DNA of 64,000 bases from a virus, in the IMG/VR virus record IMGVR_UViG_3300030108_003091, positions 1 to 64,000 of that record; one strand, 5' to 3'. The notes under the pieces are model-generated. The model made no database searches and had not been told where the DNA came from. It worked only from the letters and a program-made list of their open reading frames with translations. Below, one piece after another: positions 1 through 6,991 of this stretch (its first letter is position 1; each line of letters starts with the position of its first letter). A program made the position numbers and the translations under genes.

Positions 1-194
1 TTACTGAAGGCTATTATGGAATCAATATCCACAAAGCGGGATCAGCGTCGACGCAGGTAGACAAGTGGTCTGCTGGTTGCCAAGTATTTAGCCATAGCAA
101 AGACTTTGACGAGTTCATGTCGATTTGCTACGCGGCCCGAGAAAAGTGGGGCAACTCTTTTACCTACACTCTGATCGACGAACCGGAGTTTTGA
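1..194 (+). CDS. Cell-wall enzyme-like protein, 3' end only (possible endolysin)
   Basis: The window opens inside this gene; 63 residues are readable in frame from base 3 to the TGA at 192-194. They contain NIHKAG and then WSAGC, with the Cys 16 residues after the His, and end FTYTLIDEPEF. A His followed by S-x-G-C resembles the active-site layout of L,D-transpeptidase (YkuD)-like enzymes and some phage peptidoglycan hydrolases. The following genes look like membrane-acting lysis proteins, so a lysis role is an inference from both clues. The stop codon shares its last base with the next ATG (TGATG), so the two genes are translationally coupled. The N-terminal part lies outside the window, so the fold cannot be confirmed. 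Confidence 0.5.
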   Translation, partial: TEGYYGINIHKAGSASTQVDKWSAGCQVFSHSKDFDEFMSICYAAREKWGNSFTYTLIDEPEF

Positions 195-502
195 TGGAAG
201 CCCTGGTAGACACACTGCTATCAGGGGGTCACTTAGGCGTTTTCGCAGCGTTTCTGGTGTATCAGTTCATGGCTATGCAGAAACGTCTTGATAAGCTTGT
301 AGAAGGCTTCCAAGAGCAACTGGATGAGATCCGTAAAGAGTACGACTCACGCTCAGAGAAAATGCGTGAACGTTACGATCGGGTCATCAAAGAGTATCGA
401 GACACTGCAGACAATCAATCTAAAGACTTTTTGATTACTCGTACAAAGGTACACAACGATATTGTGGCTAAGTTAGACCGTATCTTAGATCGTAATAAGT
501 AG
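194..502 (+). CDS. Small membrane protein with coiled coil, holin or lysis candidate
   Basis: A 102-residue protein with one hydrophobic segment near residues 12-27 (GVFAAFLVYQF) followed by a long charged helix that should form a coiled coil (KRLDKLV...EQLDEIRKEYD). I chose the ATG at 194 because it overlaps the upstream stop as TGATG; the in-frame ATG at 125 would overlap the previous gene by 70 bases. One membrane anchor plus a cytoplasmic or periplasmic helix immediately after a probable cell-wall enzyme fits a holin, antiholin or spanin-type partner. No family is recognised with certainty. Confidence 0.6.
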   Translation: MEALVDTLLSGGHLGVFAAFLVYQFMAMQKRLDKLVEGFQEQLDEIRKEYDSRSEKMRERYDRVIKEYRDTADNQSKDFLITRTKVHNDIVAKLDRILDRNK

Positions 503-508
503 GTTTGT

Positions 509-1168
509 ATGGAATGCGTGGTCAAAGAAGGATCTGATTGTAAGCTTGAGTTGGGATCACCGATTCGAATCTACGACGAAAAACCTGTTGAGAAGGAGAC
601 TAAACCCATGGCACAAGAAACTAAAGCTGAAGATGTTAGCCCCGTCCCCGCACCAGAGCCTGCACCACAACCGGTCGTTGAGCCAGAGCCTGCACCAGAA
701 CCAGCACCAGCCCCTGTTGAGACTGTTGCAGTGCCCGCTTCTGTAGATGAGTTGGTTGAATCGGTTGGTGTGTCTCAAGACATTACGGCTGCTGCAGATG
801 CAGCAAAGTCATTGGGTGGAGACTACGCACCGATGGTCGCCATCGCACTTGCTGGCATGGCTGTAGCTGGTGGGTCGAAAGCCTGGAACTTTTATCGTGA
901 GCGAGCAGAGCAGAAGCATGAACAGGAAATGCAGAAGCTTAAAATGGAGGCGCAGTCACAAGGCATGGAAGGCGAGCCACCACCCGCATGCCAAGCAGCC
1001 AATCAAAAGATTCAGGCCGATTTGGACGACGTGAAGTCCAAACTGAGTGCGGTGCAGAAAAAGACTTCGATGATCTCTGCAGACTTTGACGGTGAAGACG
1101 TTGAACGTCAGATCAAGCGCATGAAAAAACGTATCGATGAACTGTTCGAGATCACCGAACAAAAATGA
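509..1168 (+). CDS. Proline-rich single-pass membrane protein, possible spanin-like lysis protein
   Basis: 219 residues in this reading. A proline-glutamate-alanine linker (PEPAPEPAPAP, about residues 50-70) is followed by a hydrophobic helix (APMVAIALAGMAVAGG, about 105-122) and a charged coiled coil to the end. A second start at 608 (MAQETKAED) has a much better ribosome site (AAGGAG at 593-598, 9 bases upstream), so the true protein may be 186 residues. The stop overlaps the next ATG (ATGA). The linker-membrane-coil design resembles envelope-spanning proteins such as TonB-like or spanin proteins; function is inferred from shape and from its place in the lysis block. Confidence 0.6.
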   Translation: MECVVKEGSDCKLELGSPIRIYDEKPVEKETKPMAQETKAEDVSPVPAPEPAPQPVVEPEPAPEPAPAPVETVAVPASVDELVESVGVSQDITAAADAAKSLGGDYAPMVAIALAGMAVAGGSKAWNFYRERAEQKHEQEMQKLKMEAQSQGMEGEPPPACQAANQKIQADLDDVKSKLSAVQKKTSMISADFDGEDVERQIKRMKKRIDELFEITEQK

Positions 1169-1545
1169 TTGGCCTTGCTCTAATGTTTTTCGGCACGTTC
1201 GTTGTCGTACCAGCGGGGCTCAGTTTTGTTGTAGATGGCGAGGGTAAACCTCGAACAAAAAAAGAGAAGCCCGTCGAACAGGTTGTTGAGCCACCAGTGG
1301 TCAACCCTGATCCTGTTGCTGTAGCGACATTAGTAGCGACTAAAAAGACCGTAGTAACGCTCACTCCTATCTGTTCTGACGAAGGATCAGAAGAGCGACT
1401 ACGCACAGCCAGCGTAGACTTTTTGAAAAACGTAGAAGGCTTACCGGACGAAACCGTATTTGAAGTGCAGGATTGTGCTGACGAGGGCATGGTCGATATT
1501 CAAATCGTTGAGACCATAGAAAAAGTAAACCCATCCGAGTCGTGA
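1165..1545 (+). CDS. Small membrane-anchored or exported protein of the lysis block
   Basis: 126 residues starting with a hydrophobic stretch (IGLALMFFGTFVVVPAGL, residues 2-19) that could be a signal anchor, then a basic/proline segment (KPRTKKEKPVEQVVEPP) and a mixed C-terminal domain with two cysteines (CSDEGSEERL and VQDCADEG). The ATG overlaps the previous stop by four bases (ATGA). It is the last gene before a hairpin and a strand switch. I do not recognise a family; an envelope role is inferred from the N-terminal anchor and neighbours. Confidence 0.55.
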   Translation: MIGLALMFFGTFVVVPAGLSFVVDGEGKPRTKKEKPVEQVVEPPVVNPDPVAVATLVATKKTVVTLTPICSDEGSEERLRTASVDFLKNVEGLPDETVFEVQDCADEGMVDIQIVETIEKVNPSES

Positions 1546-1559
1546 CTCTCAGATGGGTT
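1528..1559 (+). terminator. Hairpin at end of lysis block
   Basis: AACCCATC (1528-1535) pairs with GATGGGTT (1552-1559), and inside it GAGTC pairs with GACTC. The stem overlaps the last codons of the preceding gene and is followed by only a weak T-run (AGTTTC). It sits between two convergent genes, so a terminator role is likely. Confidence 0.5.
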
Positions 1560-1644
1560 CAGTTTCAATCCACGAGTTTTAGTTTAGGTTCAGACCATCC
1601 AAACCTAAAGTGAACAACACCGATAAAGGTGGATCACAAACCGG

Positions 1645-1938
1645 TTAACCAGTCGAGCGACGAGCCGCCCGAGTTTCTTTTCGAACTTCGTCACCAACGT
1701 TGACCATCAGCGCGACCCAATTTGCATACGTTTTCGGATCACCTTGCTGACGAGTCTTAGAAAATACTTCAGCTAAATGCTTGACGTGTCTAATGGTGGG
1801 CATGCGCTTCGATGACTCAAGCCTACTGATCTCTGCCTGTGTTAAACCAGACCGACGTGCCAACTCGGAGCGCGACCAGCACCGCGCCTCTCGATGACGC
1901 TTCACCATGTCTGCGAACTCTTTGTTTGGAACTTCCAT
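1645..1938 (-). CDS. Cro/CI-type (XRE) helix-turn-helix repressor
   Basis: A 97-residue protein whose first 60 residues are a classical XRE helix-turn-helix: FADMVKRHREAR, then WSRSELARRSGLTQAEISRLESSKRMPTI, where SELARRSGLTQAEISRLE is the two-helix DNA-reading unit. It lacks the C-terminal self-cleavage domain of full-length CI repressors, so it is closer to Cro or to small stand-alone regulators. It is transcribed away from the replication genes from a promoter (1962-1990) placed back to back with the rightward early promoter, the usual geometry of a phage genetic switch. Operator sites would be expected between 1962 and 2027. Confidence 0.85.
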   Translation of the reverse strand: MEVPNKEFADMVKRHREARCWSRSELARRSGLTQAEISRLESSKRMPTIRHVKHLAEVFSKTRQQGDPKTYANWVALMVNVGDEVRKETRAARRSTG

Positions 1939-1961
1939 ACAGCACCTTGTTTGACTATCCG

Positions 1962-1990
1962 AGATTAGCCAAAAAATACCGGGGTGTCAA
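1962..1990 (-). promoter_or_regulatory. Leftward promoter of the repressor gene
   Basis: On the minus strand, TTGACA (1985-1990) is separated by exactly 17 bases from TAATCT (1962-1967). The start codon follows about 24 bases later at 1938. The -35 box is perfect consensus. Confidence 0.75.
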
Positions 1991-1998
1991 GTTTTTCC

Positions 1999-2027
1999 TT
2001 GACAGGGTGGTTTAGCTACCTTAATCT
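1999..2027 (+). promoter_or_regulatory. Rightward early promoter upstream of the helicase operon
   Basis: TTGACA (1999-2004), a 17-base spacer, and TAATCT (2022-2027), the same -10 as the divergent repressor promoter. The two -35 boxes form an inverted repeat (TGTCAAG at 1985-1991 and CTTGACA at 1998-2004), so a single protein bound at the centre could block both. The predicted start site near 2034 lies downstream of the GTG at 1984 and so decides the helicase start at 2053. Confidence 0.75.
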
Positions 2028-2052
2028 CTCCAAACAAGACAAGGACCTGACT

Positions 2053-3984
2053 ATGTGGGATCAACCGCACTACATCTATGTGGTGTCTAAACGCGTGGGT
2101 ATTGACGAGCATGCTTTGAGTAACATCGAAGTCGACGTGCCCGGTTGTTTGGTCTACGGTAGAACAGGTAACGGTAGACGTGTTCGACTATCCAAAGTAG
2201 TTGCGGCTGGAGACATTCGTGACTTTGACCGCTATGAAATCTATGCACCTATTCATGCTGCATGGTTGGTCGAAGGTATCTTGTGTCATCTAAACCTCGG
2301 CTACATAGCTGAGTCTGTTAACGTCGACGGGATTGACTTCTGGCGTGACGATGAAGAATCTCGCGCACAAATGGCAGAGCGTGGTCGAGAGATTGCACAA
2401 TGCGCCGTGACACGGAACGAACTCAAGCCTGCTGTCATGGAAATCGCAACGCCTTATCAGCTTATGGGAGTAGCTTGGTCACATTCACGACCTTGGGTAC
2501 TGGACGTTTGGAGTTGCGGTAGCGGCAAAACACTTGGCGCAATCCTTGGCAGCTTGTCACAACGCGGACCCATACTCATCGTTTGCCCCGCGAAGGCTCG
2601 ACATGTGTGGTGGAGTCAGGTGCAAGAGTACACCTTTCTCACACCCTACCGCGTACGCCCCAAGTCCGACATGAAAAAGGGCGATCCCACGATTCGTGAG
2701 TACCTGGATGACTGTAGGTCAAAACAAGTCCGTCCTGTGGTTGTCATTGGTGCTGAGTCGTTGGCAGACAATATGGACATCGCACGTCAGCTTGACCCAT
2801 CGGTGCTCATCCTCGACGAGATTCATACCCACGGTAGCCGCAAGCGTTGGACGGCGATCCCGCAGGCTGATGGATCTGTGAAGTTCGAGAAGCGTAAAAC
2901 CGCTGCCAGTGAGCGCGCAAACTCAAAGGTCAGTAGAGAGAATAGGGCCGTTGCTGTCATGGACGTAAGCCGACTACCGAGCCTACAGCTACGTATAGGA
3001 CTGACTGCTACACCCTTGGATGACGGGCGACCCCGCAGACTGTGGAGTCAGCTTGACTTGTTGGCCCCTGGTGGATTCTCGCACAGCTACTCGCGTTTTG
3101 CTGGCCGGTATTGCGATGCCAAGCCCGGTCAGTTTGGTGGGCTCGACGATGGTGGTAGCAGTAACCTACCTGAACTCAAGGCACGGTGCAGTTTCATGAT
3201 GCACGAAGTACCCTACAGCGAGTCACATGCTGCCCTACCATCTACACGTGTACAAGTTGTGTACCTAAGTAGTGCGGAGTTGAACCGGGCAGAACGTTGG
3301 AGTGACGACAAAACATTCGGTCAGGCGCTCAAGTCAATGGCAAAAGAGGCCAAGACCAACGTAGCCGCACGTGAGCAGGTGCTGGAAGCAAGACTCGCAG
3401 AAGCGTGCAGTCGCAAGCGTAAGTACGTCACAGGTGAAGTACTCGAAGGGTTGAAGGGCGGCGGTAAGGTCGTCGTGTTTACTGCTCGCAGACGTGAGAC
3501 AGAAGCGTGGTCCGATACCATCCAGCGCGAAGTCAATCGAGGTGATGAGGCCCAACGTGGTGTACCCGTGTGGATGATTCACGGTGGCGTACCTGAGAGT
3601 GAGCGCGATGTCATTGTAGATTCCTTCAGAGACTCTGATGGGCCGTGTTGCATCGTCGCTACAGGACAAAGCATCGGTACAGGTGTGGATGGGATGCAGA
3701 CTGCGGATCTCGCAATCTTTGCCATGCTGCCTTGGAAGCCTGGTGACTTCATGCAGTGGAAGGGACGGTTCGACCGACTCGGTGGACACGCTACCTTGCT
3801 GAAGGTCGTCGTTGCATCGAACACCTATGACGAGCGCGTGGTTGAGATATTAACGGACAAGTTTGGTCCGATTGAGTCTTTTCTTCACGCAGACGAACTC
3901 AAGGGCTTGGATAACAAGCTACTTGGATTGGAAGACAAGGGATCACTAATCGACTCAATAATCTCAAAGCTGGGAGGTACATGA
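2053..3984 (+). CDS. SNF2/DEAH-type superfamily 2 helicase
   Basis: A 643-residue ATP-driven DNA helicase or translocase. Visible motifs in order: Walker A GSGKT (residues 156-160), motif II DEIH (255-258), motif III LTATP (317-321), motif IV-like KVVVFTARR, and motif V-VI GTGVDGMQ with QWKGRFDRLG (from residue 568), which carries the arginine finger. The Q-x-x-G-R-x-x-R motif VI and the overall spacing suit the SNF2/UvsW side of SF2. I take the ATG at 2053 (AAGGA at 2040-2044 upstream) because the longer GTG start at 1984 overlaps the promoter. It heads a tightly packed operon with a nuclease and a RecA-fold ATPase, so a role in replication-coupled recombination or fork processing is inferred. 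Confidence 0.85.
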   Translation: MWDQPHYIYVVSKRVGIDEHALSNIEVDVPGCLVYGRTGNGRRVRLSKVVAAGDIRDFDRYEIYAPIHAAWLVEGILCHLNLGYIAESVNVDGIDFWRDDEESRAQMAERGREIAQCAVTRNELKPAVMEIATPYQLMGVAWSHSRPWVLDVWSCGSGKTLGAILGSLSQRGPILIVCPAKARHVWWSQVQEYTFLTPYRVRPKSDMKKGDPTIREYLDDCRSKQVRPVVVIGAESLADNMDIARQLDPSVLILDEIHTHGSRKRWTAIPQADGSVKFEKRKTAASERANSKVSRENRAVAVMDVSRLPSLQLRIGLTATPLDDGRPRRLWSQLDLLAPGGFSHSYSRFAGRYCDAKPGQFGGLDDGGSSNLPELKARCSFMMHEVPYSESHAALPSTRVQVVYLSSAELNRAERWSDDKTFGQALKSMAKEAKTNVAAREQVLEARLAEACSRKRKYVTGEVLEGLKGGGKVVVFTARRRETEAWSDTIQREVNRGDEAQRGVPVWMIHGGVPESERDVIVDSFRDSDGPCCIVATGQSIGTGVDGMQTADLAIFAMLPWKPGDFMQWKGRFDRLGGHATLLKVVVASNTYDERVVEILTDKFGPIESFLHADELKGLDNKLLGLEDKGSLIDSIISKLGGT

Positions 3985-4232
3985 TGACAGACTTTTATCT
4001 TGAACTAATCGGAGTTGTTAACGAAGCTTTCAAAGAAAGTCTCGACAAGCACATGAAAGAAACAGATCCACTCGACGGTGAGGATCGAATACGAAGCTAC
4101 GTTTGCATAGACGTAGAAGAAGCGATCCGCGTACAACTCAAAGAGAAGTACCAGAAAGCTGCGAGGGCACATCAAAAGGAAATACTCAAGACGCTGAATG
4201 AGTTGGCGCGGAAAGAGGCTGCACAAACATGA
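3981..4232 (+). CDS. Small helical hypothetical protein
   Basis: 83 residues, highly charged and predicted helical (KEKYQKAARAHQKEILKTLNELARKE at the C-terminus). It overlaps the helicase stop as ATGA and its own stop overlaps the next gene in the same way, with GGGAGG directly upstream. Two ATGs stand in tandem (3981 and 3984); the second has slightly better spacing. No family is recognised; coupling on both sides suggests a partner of the helicase or the nuclease. Confidence 0.6.
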   Translation: MMTDFYLELIGVVNEAFKESLDKHMKETDPLDGEDRIRSYVCIDVEEAIRVQLKEKYQKAARAHQKEILKTLNELARKEAAQT

Positions 4233-5236
4233 CGCAGAAGATTCTTATTGATGCCGGCAAGAGCCGCAGTGGTTGGAGTCGAATCGGTACGTTCTATAAG
4301 TGTCCGCAGTTGTTTGCGTACCAGAACCGGTTGGACCTACAGCTAATCCCTGCTGACGCTCTGACTCGCGGATCAATGGGTCACGTCATGCAGGCACACC
4401 AACACGCAATATGGGGTTGTCAGCAAGGCGGCACATTGGTTGACGATTACTACATGGATGATGCGTCACTTATTATGGACCCTGAAGAGGCTGTGGAAGA
4501 ATGGGTAAAGGTCAACGGTGACGGTGAGCAGCACATTTCACGAATGAAGGAAACGTTCCGTCGCTACCTCGCTACTTTTCCTGAACCGCCAGGTAAGGTT
4601 GTGGCAGTGGAGTACCCCATCACAGCCGTACTTGGTCTGAAAGACGGTCTATGGAGCCTATGGGTCGTGCATCCTGATGATGCCGGCTACCATCCAAAAG
4701 CTGCAAAGATCAAAGCCATCGACGGCGGCATCATACAACCCACACCACTGAACTGTGTCGGTCACCCAAATCACGGTAACGCCATCGAACTTACTCGACG
4801 CCTGGACCTCGTTACCGAGGACCGCAGTGGGCGCGTATATGTATGGGATCACAAACATCAAGCACGCGTCGAGCCCAACAAGTCAGTAGATGGGTATGCC
4901 ATTGACGGTGGCTTCGCTGCTTTTCGTATCATGGGCCGACAAGTATGGCCTGATAACTTTGGTGGAGTTGCGCTGAATCTCATTCAGACAACCGATCCTT
5001 GGAGGGTCGCACGACCCATGGTGCCTATGACACCTCACAGAGACGCACACTTCTCTGAAATGTTATGGCGTGCAGAGCATGCGCTTGCTCGATTAGACGT
5101 CGATGAAAAGAACTATTGGGCATGGCCAAAAGCCCAACACGAAACTACCTGCGTCGGTCGCTACGGCGCTTGTGCAGGTATCAAGCTGTGTTTCTACGGA
5201 GAGTCCAGCGTAGAAGCCAAACACATAAAACCCTGA
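4229..5236 (+). CDS. Cas4/RecB-like PD-(D/E)XK exonuclease with predicted Fe-S cluster
   Basis: 335 residues. The N-terminus has the RecB/Cas4-like S-x-I-x-x-F-Y-K-C-P motif (C25), then a helical RGSMGHVMQAHQH segment. The nuclease core is visible as D193 (RRLDLV) and D207-H-K209 (VYVWDHKHQA), matching D...(D/E)xK. Three cysteines near the end, C308, C315 and C321, together with C25 give the one-plus-three cysteine layout that binds a [4Fe-4S] cluster in Cas4 and AddB-type nucleases. Such proteins resect DNA ends. It is coupled to the upstream helical gene and followed after 15 bases by a RecA-fold ATPase, so end processing for phage recombination or replication is likely. No Cas genes or CRISPR array are nearby. 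Confidence 0.75.
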   Translation: MTQKILIDAGKSRSGWSRIGTFYKCPQLFAYQNRLDLQLIPADALTRGSMGHVMQAHQHAIWGCQQGGTLVDDYYMDDASLIMDPEEAVEEWVKVNGDGEQHISRMKETFRRYLATFPEPPGKVVAVEYPITAVLGLKDGLWSLWVVHPDDAGYHPKAAKIKAIDGGIIQPTPLNCVGHPNHGNAIELTRRLDLVTEDRSGRVYVWDHKHQARVEPNKSVDGYAIDGGFAAFRIMGRQVWPDNFGGVALNLIQTTDPWRVARPMVPMTPHRDAHFSEMLWRAEHALARLDVDEKNYWAWPKAQHETTCVGRYGACAGIKLCFYGESSVEAKHIKP

Positions 5237-5251
5237 GCCTTCGGAGCCAAA

Positions 5252-6244
5252 ATGCGTAATGGACACGATCACGCGCCACCAACAGTAATGGTGTGCGTAT
5301 ATGGAAAACCCAAAAAGAAAAAGACCAGCGATGCGATTGCAGCGTTCCCCAATGGATTGTTCATTGGTGTACCTTCTGCGATTGCGTTGGTGGCAAACAA
5401 TGAACTTGGCATTCAGCCAGCGATTCATCCAAGCCCACCACAAACACTGCCTGAGTTGGTGCAGATGTTGGAGCAACTGAGCGCCAACCCTGAGACACTC
5501 AAGCCGTATGGTGCGCTCATCATCGACGATGCCAGTCATATCTGTAAGCGTTCAATGCTCATGTGGGCAGAAGAGGCACCTACAGGTCGCAGTGGTCGCA
5601 AAGACCGATTCTTTCAATACCAACAGTTGAACAGTCACCTACTGCAACTGGCAGGACTCTCACGTCACCTTGGCGTACACCTGGCTATGACGTTCCATGA
5701 ACGGCCTCCAGGCTCCAATGCAGACGGTGTGTTCTGTCCTGGTGGTCCTGACGTACCAAGTCGCAACCAAACAGAGACGCTTCCATCTTGGTGTGACATT
5801 AACGTACGCAGTATGGTGGACCCGACCTATCCTGACCCATGGTTCCCAAGTGTGTACTACTGTGACCCAACGGATTCAGAGTGGGTGACTGGTGATCGTA
5901 CTGGTGTCTGCACGGAAAAGACCCCTGGTAACTTACGTGAGATTATGAACGCGTCTGCCAGCGGTTACAAACTGGACCGATTCCCCGGTCTGGAATGGCA
6001 AGATGACGTGGCAGAAGAAGTTGCTTCTCAGATTATTTTGGGTCGCAGTTCGCGTGACGTAGCCACTGAGATCATGCAGAAACACAATCAATATTCTCAG
6101 GTTCACTTGCGTTGGGCTTGCCAAGATGGTATTGCTCGAGGCGTGCTAAAAGCACAGCAACAAAAGGGCCTGTTCGATTTCGACTCTGCGGAGAGTCGTG
6201 TCAGTGAATCATCTTCGCTGCCACCTCCCCCGCCTATTCGATAA
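5252..6244 (+). CDS. RecA-fold P-loop ATPase (Sak4-like recombinase candidate)
   Basis: 330 residues. A phosphate-binding loop lies near the N-terminus at residues 18-26, but reads GKPKKKKTS, with Lys where the last Gly of GxxxxGK(T/S) is usual. Walker B is YGALIIDDAS with D92-D93. The segment SRHLGVHLAMTFHERPPG fits the sensor strand of single-domain RecA-like phage ATPases. The C-terminus is low complexity (SSSLPPPPPIR), perhaps a tail for protein contacts. It sits between a Cas4-like nuclease and a probable ssDNA-binding protein, the expected neighbourhood of a Sak4-type annealase. The altered P-loop leaves ATP hydrolysis uncertain. Confidence 0.6.
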   Translation: MRNGHDHAPPTVMVCVYGKPKKKKTSDAIAAFPNGLFIGVPSAIALVANNELGIQPAIHPSPPQTLPELVQMLEQLSANPETLKPYGALIIDDASHICKRSMLMWAEEAPTGRSGRKDRFFQYQQLNSHLLQLAGLSRHLGVHLAMTFHERPPGSNADGVFCPGGPDVPSRNQTETLPSWCDINVRSMVDPTYPDPWFPSVYYCDPTDSEWVTGDRTGVCTEKTPGNLREIMNASASGYKLDRFPGLEWQDDVAEEVASQIILGRSSRDVATEIMQKHNQYSQVHLRWACQDGIARGVLKAQQQKGLFDFDSAESRVSESSSLPPPPPIR

Positions 6245-6248
6245 CCCT

Positions 6249-6268
6249 GAGTCACTTTGACTCGTTTT
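6249..6268 (+). terminator. Short hairpin with T-run between two replication genes
   Basis: GAGTCA (6249-6254) and TGACTC (6258-6263) form a 6-base-pair stem with a 3-base loop, followed by GTTTTC. It is small and may act as an attenuator or a processing site, since the next gene clearly belongs to the same block. Confidence 0.35.
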
Positions 6269-6292
6269 CATAACTCAACTTTGGAGAAAAAT

Positions 6293-6895
6293 ATGTCCAT
6301 CAATATTCCTGGTAACGCTTTCAACGGCATTTCTGCTCTCGGTGCAAAGGCACCTGATGCTGGCTACTATGAAGTCAGCTTGGTTGAACTTGCTAACCCA
6401 AGCGGTCGCCCTGGTAAGCGTCGTCTGTACATGACATTCGACAACGGCTACAAGTGCTTTGACTTCATGAACTTCCCCTTCGATGACAACGGCAACCCCT
6501 TGCCCGGTCTGAAGGAAAACCAAGTTCGCGGTCAGCTTGCAGCAACCAAAGGTATCCTCATGTCCTTGGGCTACACAGGCCAAGACATCGAGACTGCCGC
6601 AGCAATCACCGATGAGTGGTTCTTGACTGCTCAAAACGGTGGCCGTAAGGCATACGTCGAGTTCACACCGGGTCAAGCTGGTGTTCAAGGTTCGTACAAC
6701 AAGTTCTCTTGGAAGACCAAGGCTCAGTACGATTCAGCAATCGCGGCTGGTACTAAGGTGGTTACCGCCACGGCTGCACCTGCAGTAGCTACAACTGCTG
6801 CTCCCAACCCTGTAGCTGCTCCCGTTAACGGAGCGCCCACAGGACACGCTACGTTGCCGCCGCCGCCATCGGCTGCACAAAGTATCGTAAGTTAG
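6293..6895 (+). CDS. Single-stranded DNA-binding protein candidate
   Basis: 200 residues. The first 140 are a compact beta-rich domain (PDAGYYEVSLVELANPSGRPGKRRLYMTF; later WFLTAQNGGRKAYVEF, SYNKFSW) and the rest is a flexible Ala/Pro/Val tail ending LPPPPSAAQSIVS. An OB-like domain plus a disordered tail, next to recombinase and polymerase genes, is typical of phage SSBs of the DUF669 kind. The start at 6293 has GGAG at 6282-6285; the in-frame ATG at 6257 has no such site. A strong terminator follows, and this is the kind of gene expected to be expressed in excess. No acidic C-terminal tip is present. Confidence 0.5.
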   Translation: MSINIPGNAFNGISALGAKAPDAGYYEVSLVELANPSGRPGKRRLYMTFDNGYKCFDFMNFPFDDNGNPLPGLKENQVRGQLAATKGILMSLGYTGQDIETAAAITDEWFLTAQNGGRKAYVEFTPGQAGVQGSYNKFSWKTKAQYDSAIAAGTKVVTATAAPAVATTAAPNPVAAPVNGAPTGHATLPPPPSAAQSIVS

Positions 6896-6915
6896 GCTCG
6901 GAGCGATCTTGAGCC

Positions 6916-6962
6916 GGGTCACCACACCTCACAGGTCCTTGGTGTGGTGGCCCATTTTCTTT
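6916..6962 (+). terminator. Strong intrinsic terminator after the SSB candidate
   Basis: GGGTCACCACACC (6916-6928) pairs over 13 positions with GGTGTGGTGGCCC (6941-6953), one of them G-T, followed by ATTTTCTTT. It separates the SSB candidate from the polymerase gene and may cap transcript of the upstream operon. Confidence 0.8.
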
Positions 6963-6991
6963 AAGGGCCAGCAGACGAGTCTACCACACGA

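Noticed and set aside
1984-2052. Upstream GTG start for the helicase
   Set aside because: The region encodes the promoter -35 and -10, upstream of the predicted start site.
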